From Acinetobacter ihumii (GTDB lineage: Bacteria; Pseudomonadota; Gammaproteobacteria; Pseudomonadales; Moraxellaceae), in assembly GCF_900625095.1 (NCBI RefSeq), contig NZ_LR130760.1, forward strand, positions 1,375,224 to 1,439,223: DNA of 64,000 nt. Reading direction: 5' to 3'. Numbering within the stretch: the stretch's first letter is position 1; each line of letters opens with the position of its first letter. Both the position numbers and the translations under genes were made by a program. Below are positions 48,049 through 57,880 of this stretch, piece after piece. Below the pieces are notes generated by a model that worked only from the letters and a program-made list of their open reading frames with translations, searched no databases and was not told the origin of the DNA.

Positions 48049-49296
48049 CTAATTAATAGTGGGGTTTGTTTTTGATTTTCTAACAATCATCTGAGACAAA
48101 ATGACACTCACAACTGAAGCAATGGCAAGCACGATATAAAAATTGCCATAGCCCAGCCCTTTGGCTAAAAAGCCAGAAAAAGCACCTCCTAAGAAATAAA
48201 CCAGTAATTCAAAACACACCAGAATAGTGAAATCAGTTCCCGCCTGTTGTTTCGAGCTGTTCTGCATGAAATAAGCATAAAGTGCAGTCATAGCAATGTA
48301 GCGAATGGCTAAAATGACAATGACAAAAAGCCCCAACAAACCCTGCCAGACATCAAACCAACTGAGTAAAATCGCCAGCCCAATTACGGCGTAGACCACG
48401 GTTCTTAACCAGCCTGCCCAAATCAGAAGTTGAGTCGCTGCTAATTTTTTCAGTAAAAATGCCGCAGTTACCGCAGCCAATAAGCCCACCAATGCCCCAA
48501 ACACTGACATCAATACCCCAATTTCTGTCAGAGACCAGTGTTGATCAATCAGCATCGGATTCAGCATGGCCATGGCAGGTGCTTCAACAAAGCGATAACA
48601 CAGGATCAGCAGCAAAGCCCAACGAATTTCAGGGCGTTTAAACGCATTTTTTAAACTGGGTGGCTGTTTGAATGCAGTTTGCTGCGGAGCTTCTTTAATT
48701 TGCGAGATAGCCAGCATAGTGAGCGCGGTCAAGGCCGCCAAACTGCACAACGCAACTTGCCAACCATAATGTTGATAAAGCCACAAAGTTGCAGCACCAC
48801 CAATCATGCTTCCCAAAGCCACACCGATACTTTGTGCCATACTGCCCAAACGGTATTCAGACTCCGCCAGTGTCTCTACCGTATAACCATCAATGGCAAT
48901 GTCCTGTGTGGCTGCAAAAGTGGATATCCACAAACCAACAAGCACGAATACCCAGATGCCATAGTTAAACTGAGTCATGGCAAGCATAATGACGCCAGCA
49001 ACCAGCGCAAGCTGTGTAAACAGCAACCACGTTTTGCGTTTCCCCAGTTTTTGCAGATAAAAACGATCCAATACGGGTGCCCAAAAGAATTTAAACGCCC
49101 ACGGTATGTAAAGCAGTGAAAGCATGCCAATCCAGCGCAGATCGACACCTTGATGCCTTAAAATGGCGGGCAATGCCACATTGTAAAAATACAAGGGCAA
49201 AGCATGCGCCAGATATAAAATGACAATGACTCCGAGCCCCAATGCCGAGACAGATGTCAATGATTTTGAATTCGTCATGTGATTTGCGTCGTGCAT
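48049..49296 (-). CDS. MFS transporter of the siderophore operon
   Basis: 415 aa from ATG 49296 (AGAGG six bases upstream); a longer start at 49365 overlaps the previous gene more. Twelve membrane segments, with PWAFKFFWAPVLDRF and QDIAIDGYTVETL, which give it an AmpG/PAT-like look. In this position it probably exports the siderophore or brings the complex across the inner membrane. The direction of transport is inferred from context only. Confidence 0.82.
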   Translation of the reverse strand: MHDANHMTNSKSLTSVSALGLGVIVILYLAHALPLYFYNVALPAILRHQGVDLRWIGMLSLLYIPWAFKFFWAPVLDRFYLQKLGKRKTWLLFTQLALVAGVIMLAMTQFNYGIWVFVLVGLWISTFAATQDIAIDGYTVETLAESEYRLGSMAQSIGVALGSMIGGAATLWLYQHYGWQVALCSLAALTALTMLAISQIKEAPQQTAFKQPPSLKNAFKRPEIRWALLLILCYRFVEAPAMAMLNPMLIDQHWSLTEIGVLMSVFGALVGLLAAVTAAFLLKKLAATQLLIWAGWLRTVVYAVIGLAILLSWFDVWQGLLGLFVIVILAIRYIAMTALYAYFMQNSSKQQAGTDFTILVCFELLVYFLGGAFSGFLAKGLGYGNFYIVLAIASVVSVILSQMIVRKSKTNPTIN

Positions 49297-49664
49297 AATG
49301 ACCTCTGCACCGCCCATTGCAGTGCATCTGTTTTTGATAAACTGACAAAATAAGGAACTTTCCATGCCTGTTGTAAAGCAGGCGTATCCAGACGAATACG
49401 ATCCTCTTCATCTTGGGCAATACGAGCAAGTCCAAGACAATATTGAAAAAAAAGCGCCTTATAGCATTTGTACCAACGCGACTGAATTTCCCGATAATCT
49501 TCTGGAAATTCAGTTTCTGGCAAAGTGTGCATGACCAGTACAAAATTCTGTTTCTGATCTAGCAAAACCTGTATCTGAGACAACCAATCTTCAAATTCGA
49601 CACTTGAAACCTGTCCTGAAAACTGCATATCGAGGATCTGAATACAACAACTACTCAAGGTCAT
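49275..49664 (-). CDS. Small STAS-like protein in the siderophore operon (129 aa)
   Basis: Cytosolic, no signal peptide. Predicted alternating strands and helices (QILDMQFSGQVSSVEFEDW, NFVLVMHTLPETEF) give a SpoIIAA/STAS-like impression, but I do not recognise a named family. It overlaps the acyltransferase gene by four bases and the exporter by 22, so it belongs to the operon. No role in siderophore systems is known to me for it. Confidence 0.6.
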   Translation of the reverse strand: MTLSSCCIQILDMQFSGQVSSVEFEDWLSQIQVLLDQKQNFVLVMHTLPETEFPEDYREIQSRWYKCYKALFFQYCLGLARIAQDEEDRIRLDTPALQQAWKVPYFVSLSKTDALQWAVQRSLCTTQIT

Positions 49665-50296
49665 ACGTTATACTCAGCCGATAAATTCTGTTTTTTATGC
49701 TGCTGCGAACGAATAAGATCATCTTCAAACTTGTTATAAAATTTATCTCGATAGCAGAAGTACAACATGGCTGTTTTTTCCGCCATCGGAATCAAGCGCT
49801 GGGCTTCGTAACACAGCCCTTCGACCACAGCCGCATAAGGCTTCACAGTATGGTCAGGTTCACCCACAATCTTGATTGATTGGGCATGTTCAAAAATATA
49901 AAAACTTAATAATCGGATGGTGGGGCGTAGATAGCCTTTACCAAAAGCAGACTTTTCACCAAAAAGTAAATGCCAACCGAGATCATGCTCATGACCGTCA
50001 TAGTATCGTCCCAGACGATCACGTTTACCTTCATAAATTTCGGTATAACCAACATCTTGCCCGTCAATCCCAACAATCAATAAGCGTTGATGATCATCAG
50101 CCAGCATTTTGTCGAAATACACACTTAGCTCTAATTCTGTTTTGTTGAGTTGCCACTGTGGAATCACATGTGGTTCATGCATCCATTTATGAAGTAACGC
50201 CATATCTTGTGGATACTGCACCTGACGCAAATAATATTGAGTACCTTCCTCAAAATATTCGTAATAATCGGGGAGCTGTTTTGAAATTGTATGCAT
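49661..50296 (-). CDS. Siderophore N-acyltransferase, IucB/RhbD-like GNAT
   Basis: 211 aa. This type of enzyme acylates the N-hydroxylated amine to give the hydroxamate. Signatures: MHEPHVIPQWQL near residue 38, GYTEIYEGKRDRLGRYYD, DLGWHLLFGEKSAFGKGYLR and IVGEPDHTVKPY, all typical of the AlcB/IucB group. The acyl donor (acetyl, or octenoyl as in acinetoferrin) cannot be read from the sequence. Seven bases after the second synthetase gene. Confidence 0.88.
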   Translation of the reverse strand: MHTISKQLPDYYEYFEEGTQYYLRQVQYPQDMALLHKWMHEPHVIPQWQLNKTELELSVYFDKMLADDHQRLLIVGIDGQDVGYTEIYEGKRDRLGRYYDGHEHDLGWHLLFGEKSAFGKGYLRPTIRLLSFYIFEHAQSIKIVGEPDHTVKPYAAVVEGLCYEAQRLIPMAEKTAMLYFCYRDKFYNKFEDDLIRSQQHKKQNLSAEYNV

Positions 50297-50303
50297 GTTT
50301 ATC

Positions 50304-52151
50304 TCATCCCTCAGCCATTTGAATATGGTTAGATTTAGTATTTAATTGATGTTTCCAATCTGCCAAGGTTTGTTCACTTACAGGATTTGGCATTGGATCA
50401 AGAAAAACAGGAACAGGACGCTCTGCTTCATCGTTATAACTTGTTGTAAAAAGACGAACCCGATTCAGACAAATTTTTTCAAACTCAGGACGTAAGATTG
50501 AAAATTGTTCAATACGATCTACAAGTTCAGGATGCGCCTCATGCAAGCGGACAATACTATCTTGAATGGTTTGCCAGAAATCCAGCTCGCTGTATTGTGG
50601 AAAATCCTGCAAAAATACATTGGCAATATAGCGATAGTGCACCATAAATAAGCCCGTAAAAATAAAGTGACTCAACTCTAAGGCACTGTGTCGCAATAAA
50701 ATCGAACCTTCTTCGGGCAAATCATTCAGCTCAGGAAAGTCCTGATCGACCAGATTTACATCATCAATAAAATCTTTAAGAACCAACGCTTTTGGAACAC
50801 CATTTTCATGTACCAACATGGTATTTTCGCCATGCGGGGAGAATGCCAAACCATAACGATATAAACAGATCAAAAGTGGCGTCAGACAGACGTCGGCAAA
50901 CTGTTTAAGCCAAGCTATTGGGCTCAGTTGAGAAGCGTCAATCAAGGTTTGTAGAATAGAGCGACCAGCTAAATCTCGATGTAATAACGCGGCTTGAGAT
51001 AAAACTTGCTGACCTGCGGCAATATGCGGATCAACACTTTCACGCCACAAACAGCCAAACAACTCTTTAAACTGATATGGCACCCCGTCTATACGATCAA
51101 AACATGGCTGATGAATGGTTAAAGTGGCGATTTCTCCCAGAAAAATCACCCCACTTTTTTGTAAATCTGCATCATTTGCCACAATATTTTTTAGCCAACC
51201 GGTTACAGCTGGTGCCGCCAGATTTCGTTTGGATGGCAAGCCACGATAAACCGCGGTATTAAAAATACTGACTGGCAGTTTGATATAATGCCTTGTTGGA
51301 TTACTGATATTGCATAGGGTTCTAATCGATTGCATCGGGACAAAACTATCTGAGCTAATATCCAGTTCCACAATCTTTTGATCAACAATTTCATTGGCAT
51401 AAGTGGCGACCAGCCATTGATGCCATTGCCATGCATGCACGGGAATTAAATAGTAATCCTGTGCATTTAAGCCTTTTTGAGCAAGCTTCTGTACAAAACT
51501 TTGTAGTTCTTTGGCATCAAACTCATGTTGATATAGCGTGTTGGCATTCCAGTCTTGGGTAGATCGATAATTAGCAAGATCACGGTGTACTGCCAACCAA
51601 AGTACTTTCACTACGGGTGACAATTCAGGTGCAGCATTAAGATAATCATCATAGCCAAAGCCCATACGACCTTTACTCATAATCAGCCATGGATGCCCAC
51701 GTAACATCCCTTCAATCTGATGATGTGGCTGCGTTAAAACGGCATTACTATTTAAGCGTTTCTCATCAAAAAGATGCGCCTCTGCCAGCCATGTATTGTT
51801 CATTTCTTTAATCAGATAAGCTTGGGTAAATGGCTTCACCTGAGCTGCTTGTGCTGCTGCAACAATAAACTCATGTAAATTCCATGCACTCTGATCCATG
51901 TCTAAAGAGTTAATATCTGCCTGACTCACATCACGAACAGAACCCGACTGAATATTCCAATGACCCAATAAATAACGATGCCCACGAAATTGATAGCTAC
52001 GATCTGCTAACTGTAATTGATAGAGCCCCTGTCCAAGTGATTCGACTTGCAGAATTTCTTCATATAAAAACTCTGCAATTGCCATTTCGATTAAACGCTG
52101 TCCAGCCGCTCTCCATTGCTGCTGGTTAATTTGTAACTGTGCAAAACTCAT
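50304..52151 (-). CDS. NIS siderophore synthetase, IucC-like
   Basis: 615 aa, IucA/IucC family followed by a FhuF-like C-terminal domain. This type of enzyme adenylates a carboxyl of citrate (or its mono-amide) and couples it to a hydroxylated amine. Key motifs: RGHPWLIMSKGRMGFGYDD near 135, IPVHAWQWHQW, SIRTLCNISNPTRHYIKLP, and SPHGENTMLV. Four-base overlap with the hydroxylase gene. It probably adds the second arm, since the other synthetase of the operon is IucA-like, but the order of action is inferred. Confidence 0.9.
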   Translation of the reverse strand: MSFAQLQINQQQWRAAGQRLIEMAIAEFLYEEILQVESLGQGLYQLQLADRSYQFRGHRYLLGHWNIQSGSVRDVSQADINSLDMDQSAWNLHEFIVAAAQAAQVKPFTQAYLIKEMNNTWLAEAHLFDEKRLNSNAVLTQPHHQIEGMLRGHPWLIMSKGRMGFGYDDYLNAAPELSPVVKVLWLAVHRDLANYRSTQDWNANTLYQHEFDAKELQSFVQKLAQKGLNAQDYYLIPVHAWQWHQWLVATYANEIVDQKIVELDISSDSFVPMQSIRTLCNISNPTRHYIKLPVSIFNTAVYRGLPSKRNLAAPAVTGWLKNIVANDADLQKSGVIFLGEIATLTIHQPCFDRIDGVPYQFKELFGCLWRESVDPHIAAGQQVLSQAALLHRDLAGRSILQTLIDASQLSPIAWLKQFADVCLTPLLICLYRYGLAFSPHGENTMLVHENGVPKALVLKDFIDDVNLVDQDFPELNDLPEEGSILLRHSALELSHFIFTGLFMVHYRYIANVFLQDFPQYSELDFWQTIQDSIVRLHEAHPELVDRIEQFSILRPEFEKICLNRVRLFTTSYNDEAERPVPVFLDPMPNPVSEQTLADWKHQLNTKSNHIQMAEG

Positions 52152-53626
52152 AAAGATTTCTCGTGCTGAAAAACATGGGATAAGACTTGTTTAAGCTTGG
52201 ATCTATTTTTTTGAAGATGTGGCAAATGAGGCGCAGGTCTACGCTGCTGCCCCAGATTTGCTATTCTATGATCGGTTTTGCTTGGATAAGACTCGTCCAC
52301 TGTTGTAGCAGGATGATTAAATTGAATATTTGGATTCTGGCTTAAGTGAAAGTGCTGGAAGGTTTGAGGCTGATCTCCCAACTCATAAAGCCTTTCATTT
52401 GCCAACTGATTAGCAATCACCGCAGCACGGTAAGCTCCCAATCCTAGATCGGGTGTTCCCACACCATGACTATGCATTTCCAGATTTTGAACAAAAATAT
52501 TGCCATTGGCGAAATGCTCAAGCTGATAATCTTGAGTAATTTTCCAGTGATTTTTCTGGTCTCGTTGAATAAATGCAGCAATTTTTTCCATAAAGTGAAA
52601 ATGAGGCGTGCGATAGCCTGTTGCCGCAATCACATGATCAGCATCCAGATAAAACGTCTGTTGTGTGTTTTTATGCACAAAGTGCAAACGGATTTGCTCA
52701 TTGGGCATGAGCATCGCTTCCACTAACTCACAGCAACTGTGCAAATGCGTATTCAGCGATGGATTCAAAATACTACGTTGATATAGTTTTTGATAAATCT
52801 CACGAATGGTTTTTGCACTGATCCCTTTATAAAGCAATGCTTGTTGTGCCAACTGACTATGTTTGACTTTTTCATCGAGATGATAAAAATGTTGTAGATA
52901 ATCAGGACTAAAATGCTCTAATCCTAACGGCGCATATTCCATTGGAAAAAATCCGCTGGAACGGGTAAACCAGTGCAACTCAATATTTTGATCCGGCTGA
53001 TTATTTTGCAGCTCAAATAGATCCAGAAATACTTCAGCAGCAGACTGTCCAGAACCCAACACCACCACATTGCCAGTCACATCTGCTTTATTTTTAAAAA
53101 GATAATGCGCCGAATGTAAGCATTTCTCGGCATGATTTTTTGCAATATCAGTCAAACAAGAAGGTAAGTTCGGAACATGACCCGTTCCAATCACCAATTG
53201 TTTACAGCGATAGTGCTGCTTAATCCCTTGCTGTTCAACAGTGACCTGAAAACCTGAAGTCATTGCTTCAATTTCCAAGACTTGAGACTGATACTGAATA
53301 TGATCGAGTTGTGCCGCAACCCATTGGCAATATTGATTGTATTCTTGTCGGGGAATATGCGACTGTTCAAGAAAGTAAAACTTATACAGCCGCTGTTGAT
53401 GCTTCAAATAATTTAAAAAACTATATGGACTGGTGGGATCAACCATCGACACCAGATCGGCCATGAAAGGCACTTGCAACATGGTGTTGGGTAATTGCAT
53501 TCCCGCATGCCAGTCAAAACGATCTTTTTGCTCAAAAAATAAATAATCAAGCTGGGTTTTATCTTGCAATAAACTGGCTAAACTTAAATTAAATGGCCCT
53601 AAGCCAATGCCAATAAAATCAAGCAT
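52148..53626 (-). CDS. FAD-dependent amine N-hydroxylase, IucD-like
   Basis: 492 aa. This enzyme hydroxylates a primary amine (lysine, ornithine or a diamine such as 1,3-diaminopropane) with NADPH and oxygen. FAD motif GIGLGPFNLSLASLL at the N-terminus, NADPH motif VVLGSGQSAAEVFLDL near 190, and the late DHVIAATGYRTP. It is about 50 residues longer than E. coli IucD because of a basic C-terminal tail. Which amine is used is not decided by the sequence; acinetoferrin-type systems use diaminopropane. Confidence 0.9.
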   Translation of the reverse strand: MLDFIGIGLGPFNLSLASLLQDKTQLDYLFFEQKDRFDWHAGMQLPNTMLQVPFMADLVSMVDPTSPYSFLNYLKHQQRLYKFYFLEQSHIPRQEYNQYCQWVAAQLDHIQYQSQVLEIEAMTSGFQVTVEQQGIKQHYRCKQLVIGTGHVPNLPSCLTDIAKNHAEKCLHSAHYLFKNKADVTGNVVVLGSGQSAAEVFLDLFELQNNQPDQNIELHWFTRSSGFFPMEYAPLGLEHFSPDYLQHFYHLDEKVKHSQLAQQALLYKGISAKTIREIYQKLYQRSILNPSLNTHLHSCCELVEAMLMPNEQIRLHFVHKNTQQTFYLDADHVIAATGYRTPHFHFMEKIAAFIQRDQKNHWKITQDYQLEHFANGNIFVQNLEMHSHGVGTPDLGLGAYRAAVIANQLANERLYELGDQPQTFQHFHLSQNPNIQFNHPATTVDESYPSKTDHRIANLGQQRRPAPHLPHLQKNRSKLKQVLSHVFQHEKSL

Positions 53627-55403
53627 AGCGTAAATCCTCTTGTTTGATCATGAGAGGATTCGGCAGTTCAACGTAAACGGATTGATGCTCAACAGGCGCA
53701 ATCAACTCATCCAGTTCATGTAAACGGGTTAGCAGATTGCCTTTGTAAGGTAAACTATCCTTATATAACAATCCTTTTAATAAGGAACTGTCTGGATATT
53801 GCTGGAGTAATATAATTAAGGATTGTTGCAGTCTTACCAATAAATCATCTTCAGACACATAGCCTGTTGTAGCAATCGCATTAATCAAGCCAAATAAAGT
53901 ATTACCAAAGAAATAATAGCTAAAACGTTCATCAACAAAGCTTTGCGGCCCAACTGCATGTGCTTTTTCATTGAGTTCAGGGAACTGTTCAAGCACTTTT
54001 TCTGCCCGTTCTTCAATATAATAAAATCCCTGATTGTCACGTAACCAGATATTTTTTGGTTTAAAGTTTTCCAGTTCAAGCAAAACATTCTGCTGATGTG
54101 ATTCAAATGCCATGCCATATTCATGGTACAGATACATCAATGGCTGTAAGCTAATCTCTAAAAAGTCGTTAAACCATTCCCGTGCAATCTGTTGATGTGT
54201 GAGCAATGGATGTTGCTGATGGATTTTGTCAAATAAACTATTAAAACGATTCAACGGTTTAGCTGGATGATCCTGACATAACGAGGCGATGCAGGTGATC
54301 TGATCATTCTTATGAAAAGGCTGCTCTCTAAAAATACAAATACTTTCATTAATTACTTCATCATCAAGTTTCAGCGCAATCCACGCTGGATCATTGACCG
54401 CTTTCAATGTTGGACAATTTTTTAATATCTGTTCACCCAAAACGCTATGCCATAAACGATGGGTCAACTCGCCACGATGACATTCTTTCGCCAGATTGAC
54501 CCGAATCGAATTGGTAATCATCACGGACAACGAGGGTTTGAGCATCCACGGCGAGGAAAAACTGGCCAATGTCCGAACAGAAGTGGTTGGATAAAAATTT
54601 ACACCTTGTAAACCAAGATCAATCAATCGAGATTTTTGCTTAAACTGACCGTACCATTTTTTACTTTGTAGATAACGCGCTTGCCACGGATGTAAAGGCA
54701 ACAATTTATAATGCGCATAATTTTCACACAACCGCAGATCTGCTTCTGACATTTGCCATTTTAAATAATCTTTCAGTTGGGTAGAAATGAGTTCGCCTTC
54801 TGCACAACCTTCAGCAATCAAATCTGGATGAACTAACCAAAAATGAAGCGGTGTTTGACCTTGATACTCAGGTGAAAACTTATACCAGTCTTCATGAATA
54901 AAACCAGTACGACTTTTGGGAGCGGGATGCATACTATGTCCCAACAACAAAGCTTGTTCAGATTCGATAAAGTTTTGTTCAGCCGCAATTAATCCATCAA
55001 AATCTTCCGCTCGATAACTTAAAAACTGTTGTAAGGCATCACGGCTTTGTATCCAGCGTTCAATAAGGGAGGCAGCATCAAGCTGATTTTCAGCATGTGA
55101 TACCAATTCTTCCAACAGAATTGTAGCAATCGTCACCATACTTACATTTTGAATCTGCTGGTTGATCCAAAGTTTTGGAAGCGATGCTAAACGATGTCGC
55201 CCCACTCGACTGACATAAGATAAAGCCACCAGCACTTGGGCGTTTAAACTTTCGATTGGAATAACAAGTAAGGTCAAGCCTCGGCTAAACCATTGTTGGG
55301 GAGAGTTTTGTTGAAAGTCTTCGAGTAAATGCCCTTTCGCAGTTTCCTGCGTATAAGCATTGACGAGATGTTGCATCGCCAAACGATTGGCAAGCTCTTT
55401 CAT
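53619..55403 (-). CDS. NIS siderophore synthetase, IucA-like
   Basis: 594 aa, IucA/IucC family plus FhuF-like C-terminus. Motifs: GHSMHPAPKSRTGF near 150, LLPLHPWQARYL, TSVRTLASFSSPWMLKPS, and ESHQQNVLLEL. GAGGATATCCCG precedes the ATG. First gene of the operon; a Fur box lies 109 bases upstream. Together with the hydroxylase, the second synthetase and the acyltransferase it gives the complete enzyme set for a citrate-hydroxamate siderophore such as aerobactin or acinetoferrin. No diaminopropane genes are in the window. Confidence 0.9.
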   Translation of the reverse strand: MKELANRLAMQHLVNAYTQETAKGHLLEDFQQNSPQQWFSRGLTLLVIPIESLNAQVLVALSYVSRVGRHRLASLPKLWINQQIQNVSMVTIATILLEELVSHAENQLDAASLIERWIQSRDALQQFLSYRAEDFDGLIAAEQNFIESEQALLLGHSMHPAPKSRTGFIHEDWYKFSPEYQGQTPLHFWLVHPDLIAEGCAEGELISTQLKDYLKWQMSEADLRLCENYAHYKLLPLHPWQARYLQSKKWYGQFKQKSRLIDLGLQGVNFYPTTSVRTLASFSSPWMLKPSLSVMITNSIRVNLAKECHRGELTHRLWHSVLGEQILKNCPTLKAVNDPAWIALKLDDEVINESICIFREQPFHKNDQITCIASLCQDHPAKPLNRFNSLFDKIHQQHPLLTHQQIAREWFNDFLEISLQPLMYLYHEYGMAFESHQQNVLLELENFKPKNIWLRDNQGFYYIEERAEKVLEQFPELNEKAHAVGPQSFVDERFSYYFFGNTLFGLINAIATTGYVSEDDLLVRLQQSLIILLQQYPDSSLLKGLLYKDSLPYKGNLLTRLHELDELIAPVEHQSVYVELPNPLMIKQEDLRYA

Positions 55404-55511
55404 CGGGATATCCTCTAAAATAGAGTAAAATAAGTGACAATTCCGCCAGTCACCTAAATTAGCTTTTGATTTTTCTTAAAACTACAAACTGCTCATAGGC
55501 AGCAAAAACAC

Positions 55512-55530
55512 GATAATGATAATAATTAAC
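55512..55530. promoter_or_regulatory. Fur box of the siderophore operon
   Basis: GATAATGATAATAATTAAC matches 17 of 19 positions of the classic Fur box. It lies upstream of the first synthetase, so the operon should be repressed when iron is plentiful. Confidence 0.85.
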
Positions 55531-56230
55531 ATTTTCATATGCAATTTATTAAAGAATTATTATAATTTGGTTAAAAATATATAACACGCTGATAAATATA
55601 AATTATTTACAAATAATACTTTTTATATTATGTGAAATATCTCATGATATAAAACAATTAAATAATGACTAAACATTGAGAATCTTGATAAAAAATCCAT
55701 AAAAGAAACAATGGATTAAAAACTTATTCAGTAGATTAATTGGCTAAGTGATTCATCTTCCATATTTTTTAAATAGGTTAGGCTTGATTCTGGGTTATAT
55801 CGACCAGTAAGAGAGTAAGTGATTTGTGCTGTACGCTGTATCTAGCTGGAATCAAAAAATTTAAAGTGCTCAATAGCCAAAAAATTTTAGATAAATTTAG
55901 TCTATTCTTGGACTGCCCCAAATTCCACTGTCTTAGATTAGCGTTCAGCCTTTGAGTATCAGACAACTTTGTACTTGATTGAGAATTGACACTTTAATTT
56001 CTAAAATATTTCAATATGCAGCTATTTATACAAGAATCATCACATGAATAAAACAATCCTTCTCACCAATAATATGAATGAAATTCACTAGCTAAATAGA
56101 CAAAGCTAAGCCTTAAACAATTGCGAAAAGCTAAAAACAAGAGTGAATAAATAATTTGAATTTTTGCTAAACACTCAAGTCAAAAATATGGATCAATTCT
56201 TTGGATTTACATAAAAATATCACTTATAAA
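55531..56230. other. Long AT-rich intergenic region with a possible transposase remnant
   Basis: About 700 bases with no intact gene. On the minus strand, 55778-55966 encodes 62 codons (RLNANLRQWNLGQSKNRLNL, then LIPARYSVQHKSLTLLL) that look like the end of a transposase, perhaps IS1-like, without ends or a start. The rest shows nothing I can support. Decayed mobile DNA is the likely origin. Confidence 0.35.
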
Positions 56231-56250
56231 AAAAAGAGGCCGAAGCCTCT
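56231..56250 (-). terminator. Terminator after the permease gene
   Basis: On the minus strand AGAGGC, TTCG loop, GCCTCT and a T-run, 24 bases past the permease stop. Confidence 0.88.
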
Positions 56251-56273
56251 GTTTCAGTCTAATGCCTATCAAA

Positions 56274-57698
56274 TCAGTCATTTGCATCTTTAATCATGGC
56301 AAACTCTTGCTCAGGAGTACCCTTAACCAAATGATGACGGCTGTACACTAAATAATAGATGATAAATCCACAATAAATCAGAGCAGTTAAAAACCAAACT
56401 TTTGGATTCACCATTAGCCCAGCCACGACTGCAATAGCAGCAAGAATCAAGGCTGCACCTGATGTCCATATTCCACCGGGCGTTTTATAAGGACGAGATA
56501 ATTCAGGACGAGACAACCGTAACTTGATATGTGAAAGCATCATCAAGACATAGGAAATTGTCGCACCGAATACGGCCATTAAAATAAGTAAGTCACCCTC
56601 ACCGGTTAAGGAAAGTAAAAATCCAATAATGCCCGGAATGATAATTGCCCAATATGGCGCCTTATTTTCATTAGTCAGAGATAATTTTTTTGGTAAATAA
56701 CCTGCGCGTGACAATGCAAAAATCTGGCGTGAATATGCATAAATAATTGAAAAGAAACTTGCAATAAGACCCGCCAGACCCACAAAATTAACGAAACTAG
56801 CCAACCAAGTATACTGACCATACACCGCAATTAATGCATCGACCAAAGGGGCTCCTGAATCTTTTAGCGCATTTGAACCTGCTGCACCCGCTCCCAGAAA
56901 TAAAATTAAAAGTGCAAAAGCGGCCAATATCAACATTGAACCGATCAGACCACGTGGTAAAGACCGTACCGGATCTTTTGCTTCTTCAGCAGCTAAAGGT
57001 ACGCCTTCGACGGCGAGAAAAAACCAGATAGCATAAGGGACTGCTGCCCATATTCCAACATAGCCAAACGGTAAAAAACTATTCGCGCCAACATGCGAAC
57101 TCACAGGGATATCAAATAACCGTGTACTATCAAAATGAGGAAGCATCGCAACAATGAATACGACCAGTGCAATACAAGCAACCGCGGTAATTCCAAACAT
57201 AATTTTGAGTGCTTCACCTGCACCTTTAAGATGAATTCCCATAAACACTAAATAACAAATCAGATAAACAGCCCAGCCTCCTATGCCAAATAGTGATTCG
57301 CAATATGAACCAATAAATACAGCGATAGCGGCAGGTGCAATTGCATATTCAATTAAAATCGCCGTACCGGTGAGATAGCCCCCAAAAGGTCCAAATGCAA
57401 CACGTGCAAAACTGTAGCCTCCTCCAGCAGTCGGCAGCATCGTAGACATCTCAGACATAGCAAAGCTCATACAAAGATACATAAATGCGACGATCACTGT
57501 TGCAACAAATAGTCCACCCCATCCCCCTTGTGCCAGTCCAAAGTTCCAACCCGCAAAGTCTCCTGAAATGACGTAAGAAACGCCTAGCCCGACTAAAAGT
57601 AGCCAACCCACTGCCCCCTTTTTTAACTGGCGTTTCGCAAAATAATCAGCGTCCTGTTGCAGAGCACCACTATCTATAGCTAATTCTGACTCTTTCAT
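56274..57698 (-). CDS. eat: Ethanolamine permease-type APC transporter
   Basis: 474 aa, twelve membrane segments. The N-terminal region (GLGVSYVISGDFAGWNFGL) and EMSTMLPTAGGGYSFARVAFG are those of the ethanolamine transporter subfamily of the APC superfamily. It would bring an amino alcohol into the cell for the kinase and PLP enzyme of the same cluster. It is divergent from the kinase gene, and the shared 183-bp region contains the 43-bp dyad at 57761. Confidence 0.82.
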   Translation of the reverse strand: MKESELAIDSGALQQDADYFAKRQLKKGAVGWLLLVGLGVSYVISGDFAGWNFGLAQGGWGGLFVATVIVAFMYLCMSFAMSEMSTMLPTAGGGYSFARVAFGPFGGYLTGTAILIEYAIAPAAIAVFIGSYCESLFGIGGWAVYLICYLVFMGIHLKGAGEALKIMFGITAVACIALVVFIVAMLPHFDSTRLFDIPVSSHVGANSFLPFGYVGIWAAVPYAIWFFLAVEGVPLAAEEAKDPVRSLPRGLIGSMLILAAFALLILFLGAGAAGSNALKDSGAPLVDALIAVYGQYTWLASFVNFVGLAGLIASFFSIIYAYSRQIFALSRAGYLPKKLSLTNENKAPYWAIIIPGIIGFLLSLTGEGDLLILMAVFGATISYVLMMLSHIKLRLSRPELSRPYKTPGGIWTSGAALILAAIAVVAGLMVNPKVWFLTALIYCGFIIYYLVYSRHHLVKGTPEQEFAMIKDAND

Positions 57699-57760
57699 TG
57701 TTCTGTTGCCTTATTTGACCAAATTTACACCATCCATATTTGCTCAAAAGATAGAGCTAA

Positions 57761-57803
57761 AACTTGACAGCAAAACATAAGCAAAATCATTTGAAGTCAA
57801 GTT
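57761..57803. promoter_or_regulatory. 43-bp dyad operator, copy 1
   Basis: AACTTGAC (57761-57768), 21 bases, TTTGAAGTCAAGTT (57790-57803); the outer eight bases are an inverted repeat. The same element with the same 21-base spacing occurs at 63226-63268 before the PLP-enzyme gene. It lies 63 bases from the permease start and 78 bases from the kinase start. The likely binder is the AraC-type regulator of the cluster. Confidence 0.75.
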
Positions 57804-57880
57804 GATTCATTTTTTCTTTTATAAGATCGACTTCATCTCAACACAGAACGTGTTTAAAAATTAAATTGAGGAGTCGGATC

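Noticed and set aside
47662..49119. Plus-strand frames opposite the receptor and MFS genes (47662-47991, 48679-49119)
   Set aside because: Antisense shadows of well-supported genes with no family resemblance.
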